From NCBI RefSeq assembly GCF_030867145.1, contig NC_134427.1:15957001-16021000 (forward strand): a DNA stretch of 64,000 bases, read 5' to 3'. This DNA is from Opisthocomus hoazin (taxonomy: Eukaryota > Chordata > Aves > Opisthocomiformes > Opisthocomidae). Within the stretch, counting starts at the first letter, position 1. Each line of letters opens with the position of its first letter. The notes below the pieces were generated by a model. It worked only from the letters and a program-made list of their open reading frames with translations. It did not search any database and had not been told where the DNA came from. Positions 29,001 through 38,466 of the stretch are shown in pieces. The translations under genes and the position numbers were made by a program.

Positions 29001-31873
29001 CTATAGTAACTGAAACGCATCCAGCAAAGTTTGTACATACAATCACTAAATCTACCACTTCCTACCCCAAAGGGCTCAGCATTTTTGTAAAGGTAGTATT
29101 TTTAATATAAAGTAGCTACAACACAAATCTTAACTTTATGTGCTCACTATATGAGAGTAACGATATCAAAATATCCTACAGCTATTTGTTTGAGTGCTAA
29201 CCTATGTGTTTATCCCTCTTTACCTGATAAGGCATATCCATTTTTTTCTCTGGTTTCCCGTAGTACCTTAGTCTAGATTTGTGCAGGACTCTCACAAGAA
29301 GAGGATGGAAGTGAACTCTGCTTCTCCAGGTCATTTCCAGTTGACCAAGAGAAGTCAGCTTGGAGACTAAGGATAAACAAAAAAAACCAAAAAAAAACCA
29401 AAAAAAAAAAAAAAAAAGAAAGAGACACCAAAAAAAGAGCATTCATGATTGAACATTTCAGTTTTCAGGAGTAAAGCACACAGACCAGAATGTCACATGT
29501 ATTTTCTTAATGTTTCTAACATTTAAAGAAGCTCTTTTGTTTATAATATTCACCACGAAATCCTGCTCTGATTTATCTGCACATAGCATAGTTTTGTTTT
29601 GGGGTTTTTTTTTTAATTGAAGAAGAGAGTGATGCTCCACTCTCGTGAAACCCCACCTGAGTACTGTGCCCAGCTCTGGAGCCCCCAACATAGGAAGGAC
29701 ATGGATGTTTTGGAGTGGGTGCAGAGGAGGGCCACAAACATGATCAGAGGGCTGGAGTACCTCTCCTATGAGGAAAGGCTGAGAGAGTTGGGGCTGTTCA
29801 GCCTGTAGAAGGCTCCGGGGTCACCTTATAGCAGCCTTCCAGTACCTGAAGGGGCCTACAGGAAGGGTGGAGAGGGGCATTTCACAAGGGTGTGTAGCGA
29901 TAGGACAAGGGGGAAGGCTGTAAACTAAAAGAGGGCAGATTTAGATTAGATATTAGGAAGAAATTCTTCACCATGAGGGTGGTGAAACACTGGCACAGGT
30001 TGCCCAGAGAAGCTGTGGATCCCCCCTCCCTGGCAGTGTTCAAGGCCAGGCTGGATGGAGCTCTGAGCAACCTGGTCTGGTGGAAGATGTTCCTGCTCAC
30101 GGCAGGGGGGTTGGATCTAGATGATCTTTCAGGCCCCTTCCAACCCTTACCACTCTATGATTCTATATTTAAAGTGTCCCAGAAGTGGTGTCAGATGAGC
30201 AGAACAGCTGCTACAAAAGACACAGGTGTTAGCCTACCAGGGCACCACACTCGTGCAGAAGTCCCACTCACACCTCCCTCCGCACCAGGCCCCACGCACT
30301 GGCCGAGCCCCTCGGCACTGACGCGTTCCAGGTGGCAGCTTCCAGGTGCGCGTACCCCGTCCCACGAACGAGCCCAGAGACTACTACGGGACAGATGTTT
30401 TTGACACCTCAGCAGACTGGGTGCAAGCACCATAGCTCCGTCTTCCCAGTCAACGTTTTGTAAAGTTTAAAAAAAAAATCCCTCCAAGTAACACAGACAT
30501 GCAAAGCACGATCACAGAATCACAGAATGGTGGGGGTTGGAAGAGACCTCTGTGGGTCATCTGGTCCAACCCCCCTGCCGAAGCAGGGTCACCTACAGCA
30601 GGCTGCACAGGACCTTGTCCAGGCGGGTCTTGAGTATCTCCAGAGAAGGAGACTCCACAAGCCCTCTGGGCAGCCTGTTCCAGGGCTCCGTCACCCTCAG
30701 AGGGAAGAAGTTCTTCCTCCTGTTCAGACGGAACTTCCTCTGCTTCAGTTTGTGCCCATTGCCCCTTGTCCTGTCGCTGGGCACCACTGGAAAGAGTCTG
30801 GCCCCATCCTCCTGACACCCACCCTTCAGATATTTATCGGCATTTCTAAGGTCCCCTCGCAGTCGTCTCTTCTTCAGGCTGAACAAACCCAGCTCCCTCA
30901 GCCTCTCTTCGTAGGAGAGATGCTCCAGTCCCCTCCTCACCCTTGTAGCCCTCCGCTGGACTCTCTCCAGTCGCTCCTCATCTTTCTTGAGCTGGGGAGC
31001 CCAGAACTGGACACAGTACTGCAGATGGGGCCTCACTAGGGCAGTGTAGAGGGGAAGGAGAACCTCCCTCAACCTGCTGGCCACACTCTTCTTAATGCAG
31101 CCCATATACGCATGGCGTGCTCGTATGGGTGCCCAATGCAACCAGAGGGTCCCTTCTGACCCGGGAGCTCGGCCCAGCCGCACAAGCGACCGCGCCTCCA
31201 CGGCTCCGCGGGCGCCCCGGCCGGCTCCAGCGGCGCAGGCCTCCCTCGGGCCCTCGGCTGCCGCAGGGCCGGCTCCCACCTCCACCCCCCGCCTTCCTAT
31301 AGAGCCGCCTCCTCTCCCCTTACCGTCTACATTCACCTGCGCCGGGGGCTTCTCCGCCACCCACATGTCTCCGTAGGGGTCCTCGTTGTTCCACAGCGGC
31401 AGGTAGTGCTTCCTCTCCCCGCGGAGGGGCGGCGGGCGGCGGGGGGCGGCGGCGGCGGGAGGGGTCCCGGCGCCCCCGACCCGCTCCAGCTCCTCCAGGC
31501 AGAGGAAGCCGTAGTTGAGGCGCTTCTCGTCGTACAGGTAGGAGCAGCGCCTGAGGCGCAGGCGCGCGCCGGCGCGCAGGTGCGCGCGCTGCACCAGGCC
31601 ATTGAGGCGCGGCGCCAGGTAGCAGCGCTCCTGCCCGGCGCCGTCCGCCAGCGTCACGTCGTACCAGTACTGCGGGGCGGCGGCGGCGGGCGGCGGCGGC
31701 GCCCCGGCCAGGTACCGCTCCACCGCCAGCACCGTGACGGGCGGCGGCTCGGCGGGGGCCACGCTCAGCTGGGAGGAGCCCCGCACTTCCTCAAAGACGC
31801 TCCGGAGCCAGGAGGCCCCTCCGCCCGCCGCCGCCCCCCGCCTCTCCCCGCGTTCCGGGGTAGGGTCCTGCAT
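4890..31873 (-). CDS. RADX: RADX (CXorf57), RPA1-related ssDNA-binding protein; complete, 14 coding exons
   Basis: RADX is a nuclear, RPA-like protein that binds single-stranded DNA at replication forks through OB folds and limits RAD51 accumulation, so restraining unwanted fork reversal and degradation. Fourteen exons join in phase with GT-AG introns: 31324-31873, 29224-29366, 26567-26759, 23218-23326, 22973-23064, 22756-22878, 21479-21586, 19694-19861, 18967-19127, 18255-18466, 11674-11753, 7431-7727, 5940-6122, 4890-5035. The total is 2565 bases (854 residues plus stop), against 855 in human. Conserved landmarks are [10 protein letters not shown] and [11 protein letters not shown] (exon 1), LEMTW (exon 2), LCPEWY (exon 3), NVRDPPT (exon 4), DGTSDQPF (exon 6), VIGGYYPFP (exon 8), FPESIPRKF (exon 12) and AIDVAFLP (exon 13). 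The N-terminus is about 20 residues shorter than in human. The least conserved part is the linker in exons 10-11. The ATG at 31871-31873 is the first in-frame methionine of the open frame. Transcription likely starts in the CpG island just upstream. No frameshift or stop interrupts the frame. Confidence 0.96.
5940..6122 (-). CDS. RADX: RADX coding exon 13
   Basis: The exon encodes about residues 746-806. The acceptor is TTCAACAG and the donor GTGAGA. It carries the family motif AIDVAFLP followed by FCPEDP and an LLSCM stretch. It starts at phase 1 after the long exon 12 and ends with one base of the next codon. Confidence 0.95.
7431..7727 (-). CDS. RADX: RADX coding exon 12
   Basis: The longest internal exon (297 bases, about residues 647-745). 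The acceptor is TTTATAG and the donor GTAAGT. It contains [23 protein letters not shown] and the YYEVTVLG end, corresponding to human [15 protein letters not shown] and HFEVTILG. It opens the conserved C-terminal domain after the variable linker. Confidence 0.95.
7728..11673 (-). other. RADX intron 11
   Basis: A 3.9 kb AT-rich intron. Apart from a poly-C run near 9460-9470 I see no repeat, RNA gene or conserved reading frame in it. Confidence 0.7.
9460..9470. repeat. Poly-C homopolymer run
   Basis: Eleven consecutive C residues in RADX intron 11, a likely length-variable site. Confidence 0.9.
11674..11753 (-). CDS. RADX: RADX coding exon 11 (small, divergent linker)
   Basis: An 80-base exon (about residues 621-646) with acceptor TTTTTTTTCATAG and donor GTACGT. 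It encodes [16 protein letters not shown] and continues to a CTG end. It is needed for phase: exon 10 ends two bases into a codon and exon 12 starts two bases before a codon boundary, and only this exon reconciles them without a stop. The sequence is acidic and polar and is not clearly alignable to the human linker. Confidence 0.85.
11754..18254 (-). other. RADX intron 10
   Basis: The longest RADX intron, 6.5 kb and AT-rich. All open frames here are short and lack matching splice signals plus family similarity. No interspersed repeat was recognised. Confidence 0.7.
18255..18466 (-). CDS. RADX: RADX coding exon 10
   Basis: The exon encodes about residues 550-619, a low-complexity linker rich in Ser, Lys and Gln with a basic patch ([11 protein letters not shown]) that could serve as a nuclear localisation signal. 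The acceptor is GTTGTTGCAG. The donor is A|GTAAGC, which cuts off a TAA stop lying immediately at the junction. Confidence 0.88.
18967..19127 (-). CDS. RADX: RADX coding exon 9
   Basis: The exon encodes about residues 496-549. It contains [19 protein letters not shown], nearly the same as human RKEIEDLQYREQKRIAIQG, then ISAIRYI. The acceptor is TTTTTTGCAG and the donor GTACAG. Confidence 0.95.
19694..19861 (-). CDS. RADX: RADX coding exon 8
   Basis: The exon encodes about residues 440-495, with [16 protein letters not shown] and [12 protein letters not shown]. The acceptor is TGTTTTAAAAG, a weak polypyrimidine tract for this gene. The donor is GTATCG. The junction with exon 7 reads TGWHKGQ where human has TGHRGQ, a one-residue insertion. 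Confidence 0.93.
21479..21586 (-). CDS. RADX: RADX coding exon 7
   Basis: The exon encodes about residues 404-439, with [12 protein letters not shown] and [14 protein letters not shown], part of an OB-fold strand pattern conserved with human. The acceptor is a long T-tract ending CTCCAG; the donor is GTAACT. Confidence 0.95.
22756..22878 (-). CDS. RADX: RADX coding exon 6
   Basis: The exon encodes about residues 363-403, with GEDFWLYRW and [18 protein letters not shown], corresponding to human EDFWSYRW and DGTSEQPFIVELFSTSQP. The acceptor is TTTATACAG and the donor A|GTATTT. Confidence 0.95.
22973..23064 (-). CDS. RADX: RADX coding exon 5
   Basis: The exon encodes about residues 332-362, with SELDDLP and [12 protein letters not shown]. 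The acceptor is TTTTGGTTTTAG. The donor is G|GTTTTT, a clear departure from consensus at +3 and +5, but the phase and the flanking residues of exon 6 require it. Confidence 0.93.
23218..23326 (-). CDS. RADX: RADX coding exon 4
   Basis: The exon encodes about residues 296-331, with [18 protein letters not shown] and [10 protein letters not shown], matching human ICLNLRDPPTNIIIIPE and VKPEWRLPKL. The acceptor is TTTGTCAG and the donor AAG|GTAAAA. Confidence 0.95.
23327..26566 (-). other. RADX intron 3
   Basis: A 3.2 kb intron. Its only notable sequence is a poly-G run of about ten bases at 25898-25907. No gene, RNA or recognisable interspersed repeat. Confidence 0.7.
26567..26759 (-). CDS. RADX: RADX coding exon 3
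   Basis: The exon encodes about residues 232-295, with FEVADGSG and [12 protein letters not shown], then [13 protein letters not shown] and SYPFK. These match human LEVADSSG, MWNALCPEWYKS and SYPFR. The acceptor CTTTAG lies behind a long T-tract. The donor is G|GTTAAG, atypical with T at +3. Confidence 0.94.
28175..28715 (+). mobile_element. Solo LTR of an avian ERVL-type endogenous retrovirus (in RADX intron 2)
   Basis: The segment follows the layout I recall for avian ERVL-type LTRs. It has the CAGCCGCCATAGTGCCGTG block near 28220, then GATAACACACCAACATTTTAG, the GGGATATTCCATGCCATGTA block, a TTATTAAACTGTCTTTATC block containing an ATTAAA polyadenylation signal (28585-28590), and the TTCTCTCCCCCA and GTTGCTGGCTGGG end. 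No internal retroviral genes flank it, so it is a solo LTR left by recombination. It is degenerate, and the exact TG/CA ends and target-site duplication are uncertain by tens of bases. It lies antisense to RADX. Confidence 0.75.
29224..29366 (-). CDS. RADX: RADX coding exon 2
   Basis: The exon encodes about residues 184-231, with [36 protein letters not shown] and PYQ. These closely match human SLSHLEMTW and LHKSKLRYYGKPDKK. The acceptor TATCCTTAG follows an exceptionally long T-rich tract; the donor is CAG|GTAAAG. Confidence 0.95.
29377..29437. repeat. A-rich/CAAAAAAA low-complexity tract next to RADX exon 2
   Basis: A run of A residues interrupted by CC and G. On the RADX strand it is an almost pure T-tract that doubles as the polypyrimidine tract of exon 2, so length changes here could affect splicing. 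Confidence 0.85.
29625..30167 (+). mobile_element. CR1 LINE 3' fragment, plus orientation (RADX intron 1)
   Basis: A 5'-truncated CR1. Diagnostic stretches include GTGCAGAGGAGGGCCACAAA, GGCTGAGAGAGTTGGGGCTG, TTCACCATGAGGGTGGTGAA and CAAGGCCAGGCTGGATGGAG. It ends in the CR1-type octamer ATTCTATA/ATTCTATG with no poly-A. The frame is broken, so it is an inactive copy. It lies antisense to RADX. Confidence 0.93.
30511..31115 (-). mobile_element. CR1 LINE 3' fragment, minus orientation, with intact reverse-transcriptase C-terminal frame
   Basis: A 5'-truncated CR1 on the RADX strand. Its 3' end is marked by the tandem ATCACAGAATCACAGAATGG at 30511-30530 (reverse complement of the CR1 terminal repeats). 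The last about 170 codons of the ORF2 reverse-transcriptase protein are open from about 31105 to the stop at 30593, with [50 protein letters not shown] and [14 protein letters not shown]. The open frame suggests a fairly young insertion, though a 5'-truncated copy cannot move on its own. Confidence 0.94.
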
Positions 31874-32360
31874 GACGGCTTCCTCGAGGCCCCTCCCCTC
31901 GCGCCGCGCCGGGCCGCTGGCGGGGGAGGGCGGCGGGAGACGGCGGCCTCGGCCTCCGGCCGTCACGGGCTGAGCCGGGGCGCCGCCATGGCGCGGGCGG
32001 GGGCGGGGCTGCTGCGCGCGCGCGCCGCGCGCCCCGTTCAAAGCTCCCAACGGTCGCGGAGGGGGAGGGGTGGAGCCGGCCGAGCGTTGCCGGGGGAGGG
32101 GGGGGAGCAGACGGTGACAGGAAGGTGGCGGGGGCAGCGGCGGGGAGAGCGGGCGAGGAGGGGGCGGAGGGGAGGAAGCGGGGGAGGTGAGAGGTGGGAG
32201 GAGCAGCCGCGGGGGTGGGGGGGTCTGCGGGGCGAGCGGGCTGGTGCTGCCGGGGTCCCCTGGCGGGCAGGGGATGGGGCGGCCGGGGCTGCCCTGCTCG
32301 CCTCCCGCCGCTCGTCATTCCCCGCGCCCCGTTGGGCAGCGCTTGCTGCACCTGTTGCCG
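31140..32360. promoter_or_regulatory. CpG island covering RADX exon 1 and promoter
   Basis: An abrupt change from about 40% GC to very GC- and CpG-rich sequence, with many GCG, GGCGGC and GCGCGC runs. It spans the start of intron 1, all of exon 1 and about 0.5 kb upstream. A GC box (GGGGCGGGGC) lies at about 31999-32009, and no TATA box is apparent, which fits a housekeeping-type RADX promoter. Long open frames on both strands here are a result of the scarcity of AT-rich stop codons. Confidence 0.9.
31324..31873 (-). CDS. RADX: RADX coding exon 1
   Basis: The exon encodes residues 1-183 plus one base. It contains [53 protein letters not shown] and [16 protein letters not shown], which form the first OB-fold region and match human RADX. 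Ala/Pro-rich segments near residues 56-66 and 140-155 are encoded by GGC-type repeats. The start ATG at 31871-31873 has G at -3 and is the first in-frame methionine. The donor is G|GTAAGG at 31318-31323. Confidence 0.95.
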
Positions 32361-32424
32361 GTGGCGTTTTAATGTGACTGGGTGCGCGATGCTCGTTGTT
32401 GCTCCTCCCAGCCCGTAGCACGGC

Positions 32425-32870
32425 TTGGGGTGGAGGGGGCCTGTAGAGGCCATCGAGCCCAGCCCCCCTGCAGCGAGCAGGGACATCTTCAACTGGATCG
32501 GGCTGCTCAGAGCCCCGTCCAACCTGACCATGAGTGTTTCAAGGGATGGAGCAGCGACCACCTCTCTGGGCAACCTGTGCCAGTGCCTCACCACACTCAT
32601 CGTAAAAAATCTCTTCCTTATATCCGGTCTAAATCTCCCTTCTTTCGTTTTAAAGCCACTATCCCTTGTCCTGTCGCAACAGGCCCTGCTGAAAAGTTTG
32701 TCCCCATCTTGCTTATAAGCCCCCTGTAAGTACTGAAAGGCCACCATAGGGTCTGCCCGCAGCCTCCTCTTCTGAACGACCCCAACAGCCTCTCCTCATA
32801 GCAGCAGTGTTCCAGCCTTCTGATCGTTTTTGTGGCCCTCCTTTGTAGCTGTAGTGGAGGTGTCTCATGC
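32425..32870 (-). mobile_element. CR1 LINE fragment, minus orientation, just upstream of the RADX promoter
   Basis: Recognisable CR1 blocks on the plus strand, which is antisense to the element, include GCAGGGACATCTTCAACT, TGGAGCAGCGACCACCTCTC, GGGCAACCTGTGCCAGTG, ACTATCCCTTGTCCTGTCGC and GTGGCCCTCCTTTGTAGC. It lacks the terminal octamers and is more diverged than the copy at 30511-31115. Similarity fades beyond about 32870. Confidence 0.88.
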
Positions 32871-35800
32871 TAGTTCCTAAAATTGTGTTTACCTTTTTCA
32901 TGGTTGCAGTGTGTTGGTAATCACAATCATTCTGCCGTTGAAAAAGTCTCCTGGGTCTTTCTGCTTTGTTGTTCCCCACAGCAATGGTTGAGGTTCCATG
33001 TAATAGGAGAAATTCTTGCTCGTGGTCCTTAAGTGCATGACCACACTTTTAAAAATTATTATTATTGACTTTCATCCCAGTGCTACTACCAATATCATCC
33101 CATTCTCCATGATCACTTACAGTGTTAATGAAACTTCTGAGGATTAAGAACTTTGTATTTAATACTTTATTAGCACTTGCTAATACGTGTATTTTTTTCT
33201 GTCAGAGGAAACCTCAGAATGAGGAGAGAGGGCTAAAGATGAAGGGGCAGGAAGAGGAAGCAGAGAAGCAGTTTCCAGTATTTATAGTGTCACTGGTCCA
33301 GATAGCCTTCGGAAATCCAGAAGACCGAGGCGGGGCTGCAGCTTAGGCAGGGCTGCCTCACACGCTGGGCCAGAAGCAGTTCTCCAAGCTCACAGCCGGA
33401 GAATGGCTCCGTTCCTGGTCTATTCCCTTTGCCACTGTGGAGCATTTGCCTTAGGGAAATTGGAAAACCTGTTGCTTGAACCATTTAAAATGGACTGAAA
33501 AACTAGACAAGGGGGTATAAAACCCAAGCCTTTTCTGGCCTTTAGGCTGCCCTAGGAATGGTATGAGTTTTATATAACAGTGCACTCCTTAGTGAGAAAG
33601 TTTAAATCAGTCTTTCTTGATATTTATGTGGAAGCCAAGGTATTGAGTAAAATTTCAGCGTGATGTCTCTTTCCCAGTAAACACATGATCTGTTGTGTGG
33701 ACTGATAAAATGGCATTTACACTTTACAAAACCAAGCATGACCCAAACACCTTTTTACTGAGGTTGCATAGGGTGTTATTTCACATTTACATACCGGGCT
33801 TACCCGGAGAGCTGTGGTGTAGGCTCTTTATCAGCTATTAAATGAACCAGTAGGTACAATGAGGAAATCTGTGGACTGTTCCCAGCCTCTCTCCACTTTT
33901 GTCTGTGTTTGTGATACAACTTGCGGAAGAAAGGTATTTTATTTATAGCAGAGGTAATTGTTACATGTACACCTGTTGTCAGGGTTTTTTATTACTGTAA
34001 GTCACTGTGGTTTCAGTTCTGAAAACTGTGAAGATGTAGCTTTTGTGGAGTGATAATGGACAGATGTGGACTGATAGTAGAGTTAATATAATTTTGGATA
34101 AATTTGTCTGCATTGCAGTTTCAGATAGCTCACTCTCTTAGGAACTTGCTCCTCTTACCTTCTTTCTCACCCGCAGAGATCTAGCTAACATCCCAATTTC
34201 AAAACTGGAACGGGGTGAATCTGTTTTGCTGACGTCATGTCAACAGTGTGTTTTAATGACTGGTTATGTCTGTGAGTTCCTCTGGATGAGACTTCCCTGC
34301 CATACCTGACCAGGGGTACAGATGCGATTGTATTAGAAACTGGAAGTTCAGGAACACTTGGAGGCTCATTAATGAATGGTGATGAGCCATCAGCAGATGT
34401 CTCTATCAGAATCATGAAAACTTAAGAGCTGAGTGTGTTACGTTGAGCCTGTTCCATCAGGGCATGTAAGAAGCTCATTGAAGACAATACGATTTTTCAC
34501 ATACCTACGACTAAGCGTGCTGAACCATACCAGTGTTGACCTCTGGTGAATCAATACATAGTCTCAAATTCTCAGACATGATTAGCAGCCAAGTATCTCA
34601 GTCTTTATGTACAACACACCTTGGGAAAAACAGTTAGCCTCTAGAGCAATGCCAGTGAGGAATGGGCTATGCTGAATAGGAGGACGTTATTACATTCTGT
34701 TAAACATTACATTTAATGTGTGTTGGAGAAATGAAAGGCATGAACGAATAAAAGGTGATGTTGCAGATTAAAAAAAAAATTAGCTATTGTGCAAGATCAT
34801 AAAGCTTACTGTAAAACACAGTTGTTCGCCACAAAGTGTTTTGAGGACAAAAATGGAAAAGCCTTTCTAATACATTTCACCATTATTTCCTAGATGCTTT
34901 TGTTAAATGAACCTAGAAAATAACAGGAAGCGATTAAATAATGCTAAAATAACAGTTGAGGTGATTACCCAGCAGACATCCTCTTGCCCTTTAATTAGCT
35001 CTATGCACTTTGAAGAGCAGTTTAAGAAAGTGGTGGGCTATCAGCGGGACAATCTCTTACACTTGTGTGATGTGGAACCTCGATTTATGGTGCAGGTTTT
35101 AGTCTTGATAGTATAGATTGCAGGTTTGCTCATGTTTCATTTAACTTAAATACAGCTGTCTAAACATGGAGCTGAGCTTGTAAGCTAGCTTTTATGATGG
35201 TCTTTGGAGAAACAATTTCATTCCAGAGCAATTTGGTACCATGAAACAAATGACATTTAAATGTAAAACAAAGCTAAAATTAAAATGCCGTTTCATTTGA
35301 GCTGCAATAGCAATAAATAGAAAGCTATTTGCAGTTTATTTGATATATTATGTAACTTGTGTGTAGCTGTCTTACTTCCTAGCTCTACTGTTTGATAAAT
35401 AGGTGTAAATTAAAGAAGATATTTTAGTTTTTCCTGTTATGAGACAAAACCCCAAATGCTTGCCCTTTGGACTGGCATTGTTTTGTTTGCACAAGTGTGT
35501 TTTGTGGTGGTGAGATATAAACTGTTTTATCTATGCCTTTAGGTGCAACATGGATAATATAACTTCATCAGGACAATCCTACTGTCAAGTCACAGTAAGT
35601 CTGACGGGTTCTTAAGGTGGGGCAGTTTCTGCCAGGGAGAAAGGAATTCTATAGGTTCCTTATTAGTGCCCGCTAATTCATGCTTCCCCTTCCTGGCTTT
35701 TTTGGCTACCTTGCAGATTGTAAAGAAATGGTTGCTTTCTTATGCAGGATAATATCTAGTGGCCATCTCACTATTGCCTTTTGGCACCAATATGCTGGAT

Positions 35801-38384
35801 TTATGCAGCATAAACAAAAAAAGATGCAGACTTAGAAGTATATAGGGCTGGAATGAAGTGTGTGTGTGTGGAGTAGGAGGGGACTAAGTAAATTATGTAT
35901 CAGCTTGATCCTGGCTGCTACGTTAAGAAAGGGCAAGTTGAGACCTGCTTTTACCCGTTGATGTCAGAACATTGTTCCGGAGTGCAGTGCGCACCTCTTC
36001 CATGATTTGCATGTATGCTGGAAGCTGTACCAGGTCACTCAGTGTATGGATGGATGCTCCTGTGTCTCCAAGGGGGTTCAGTTTCTAGCGATTTGCAACC
36101 TGCTGTTTTCTTAATAGTGTTTTAATTGAACAACTCAGGATGGGGAGCAGGAAAGGATCATGAGTAAGGATGATCAGAGAAAGACTAATTTTATTTTATT
36201 GTAAGTAAGCTGAATTTTACTTAGCAGTCACACAAATGAGTGCCATAGTTGGGCCCAGTTTTTTTGTTTAGTCAATATTTGGCACAGAATGTTCCTATAT
36301 TTAAGGGTAGGATGAGATGACTACTCTTCATCGCTGCCACAGCACTGATGAAATGGGTGTGCTGCCTACCTGTGTGTCAGTCAACGCCAGTGAGCAAGGG
36401 GTGGGAGGAGATTTCAGTTGCTAGCCCATGCAACACTTCCTTTGACAATCCTTCAGCACCTGCTATAGGGATCAAGCTAAGTGCATGTATCGGATAAAAA
36501 TACAAATAATGCTTTAGTACTAGTCCAGACAGGGTAGATCAACCCCCAAACCTAGGAATTACAGGTTAGATTTGGAATTGCCTTTATTTGCTCTCATCTC
36601 TGGGCATTTTGTCCAGTTTACTTTGCCTGCAGACTTCTGTCTGCGTCACTTGTTCAGGTTTCAACAACTGCAGTTGCCTTTGTCACACCACCTTTAGTGC
36701 TGTTTTTTGGCTGGGCTGTGTGGTCTGAGCCCAGAACTACAACTGCAAGAAAACTTTTTATGATCCAGCCATTCCGGCTGGAGCAGCATGCGTGCTAGGA
36801 GTCTGGGAGACTTTCCTAATTCTTAAAGTGCCACAGCTACCATGTGCTATCACACCTCCCATGATGTAATAGCAATACATTTTATATGTGGCACCAAGGA
36901 CTGCATGAGCATACCTGAGAAAAAGCGAACTGGGCTAACTTGGCCTTCAGGCTGATACACGTGCACAAAAGTCAGTTCTTGCAGCATCCATGACTGCAAG
37001 CTGTCATTTCACTCTAGTCCCACTGCCCCCATCCCACTGGGTAGTGCTGTAGAGAGAAGGGCAGAAGCACAGAAACTCCCTTGGGAAGCTCATTAGCAGC
37101 GCACGCAGCACCGTGCTGGATGTCACCCTTACTAGCTCTCTGTCTAGGCTGAACTCTCACACTGTCACCTCAACATCCTCCTCCACTGCAAGGAAATACA
37201 TTCGTTTTGTCTCCACAGGCAGATGTAGACGTTTCCCTAGGGATAGTGACTGGATTTGGAAAACAGTAACAAAGCTTTCTATGATTTTAACAATAGCTTA
37301 TGCCAATATAACAGAATTTTACAAGCACAGTATTAGTTTTGATTTTCAGAGTATTTTTTATTACTTTTTCAGTTGTACAGTTTCAACATTAGGGAACAAT
37401 ACATAATGTACAGTACATAGCTTGCACTGTTCCCAGGCTTTAAAGTCACGTGTCAAGGTTCAGGCTGCAGAATAGAGTTCACCATTCCTAGAATGAAAGC
37501 AGGCACATACAATACTATCTTGCTGCAGTATGAGCGCAATCTTGTTTGGCAAATATAAGATGAGGAGCACCGCTGGCCAGTAGGATACTGCATGTACCAA
37601 AAGATTGCTGACACAGATCCTCATGTTCTGCCCTTCTGCCCCTATAGCATTTGTTCACATCAAAGTGACATCACTAGAAAAACATACTGTTAAGCAGTTC
37701 AGTTCTTGGTTTTAGAAGTTAGTGAAAGGTTAGAGAAACACCTCACTAAATGAAGCTACAAATCTGATACGTATTTTGCATAGTTAAATTTATCTCAGGA
37801 TAAACTTGGGTCTCTGGATTTATTTTTTTTTCTTCCAACCTTTGAACTTTTGCTTTCAGCTGAACAGTTACTCAGAACACTCTCTCATTGAGTGTTCAGA
37901 CCACCCGATCACTCCAGATACCTTTCTATTTCTTTGGTTACTTTCTTCTCCTTAACATCTCCTAACCTTCTTTGATTCCTCCTACAGCAATACACTGTTC
38001 CAGACATCCACTCCCTCCCCTTTGGCTACTCCCATTTATTTTCTTCAGCTTTTCCCGCCCCTTCAGTAACTTCCACTCTCTTCTGTTACTCTTCTCAACA
38101 TCTCTGGGCTCTTTCTCATCTTCAACCATTCTGATTTTCTCTTGATAAAGGGAAAATGACACAGTCTTCTTGTTGCATCCAGTTGCCACTGCTATTTACA
38201 ATACCATTTCTAAATCCTTCAAAAGCATTCACCTCTAAGGGCCTCATTCTTTCCATACTTAGACATTCATGTAACCCCAATAATTCCAACAGTTTTACAT
38301 GCAAAGTGACAGATGAAAATCCAACCCACTACCTTGAATCATAGCTAGAAAGAGAGCTAATAGAAGGAAACACATTGAAAAATT

Positions 38385-38466
38385 AAAATCTCAATGTAAT
38401 TGTGCACATTCTCACTCTTGTACTTAAAATCTCAATGTAATAGTGCACATTCCCTCTCTTGTACTT
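38385..38466. repeat. 41-base tandem duplication
   Basis: Two adjacent 41-base copies (38385-38425 and 38426-38466), each starting AAAATCTCAATGTAAT and ending CTCTTGTACTT, differ at only about three or four positions. The high identity suggests a recent duplication. Confidence 0.93.

Noticed and set aside
30527..31039. Plus-strand open frame of 170 codons
   Set aside because: It is the antisense of the CR1 reverse-transcriptase tail, a known shadow of that element.
31406..32377. Plus-strand open frame of 323 codons over the CpG island
   Set aside because: It is antisense to RADX exon 1, rich in Ala, Gly and Arg, and explained by lack of stop codons in GC-rich DNA. No family motif and no supporting splice sites.
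31791..32747. Minus-strand open frame of 318 codons overlapping the RADX start region
   Set aside because: It runs through an upstream CR1 fragment and is out of frame with RADX exon 1. The composition is Pro/Ala/Arg-rich shadow coding.
34907..35116. Plus-strand frame of 69 codons in the intergenic region, hydrophilic in its middle
   Set aside because: Checked as a possible SERPINA7 or PWWP3B remnant. No serpin or PWWP motif and no supporting neighbouring exons.
35544..35593. Plus-strand exon-like segment with acceptor CCTTTAG, an ATG and donor GTAAGT
   Set aside because: Very short coding content, no family similarity and no partner exon found. Such signals occur often by chance.
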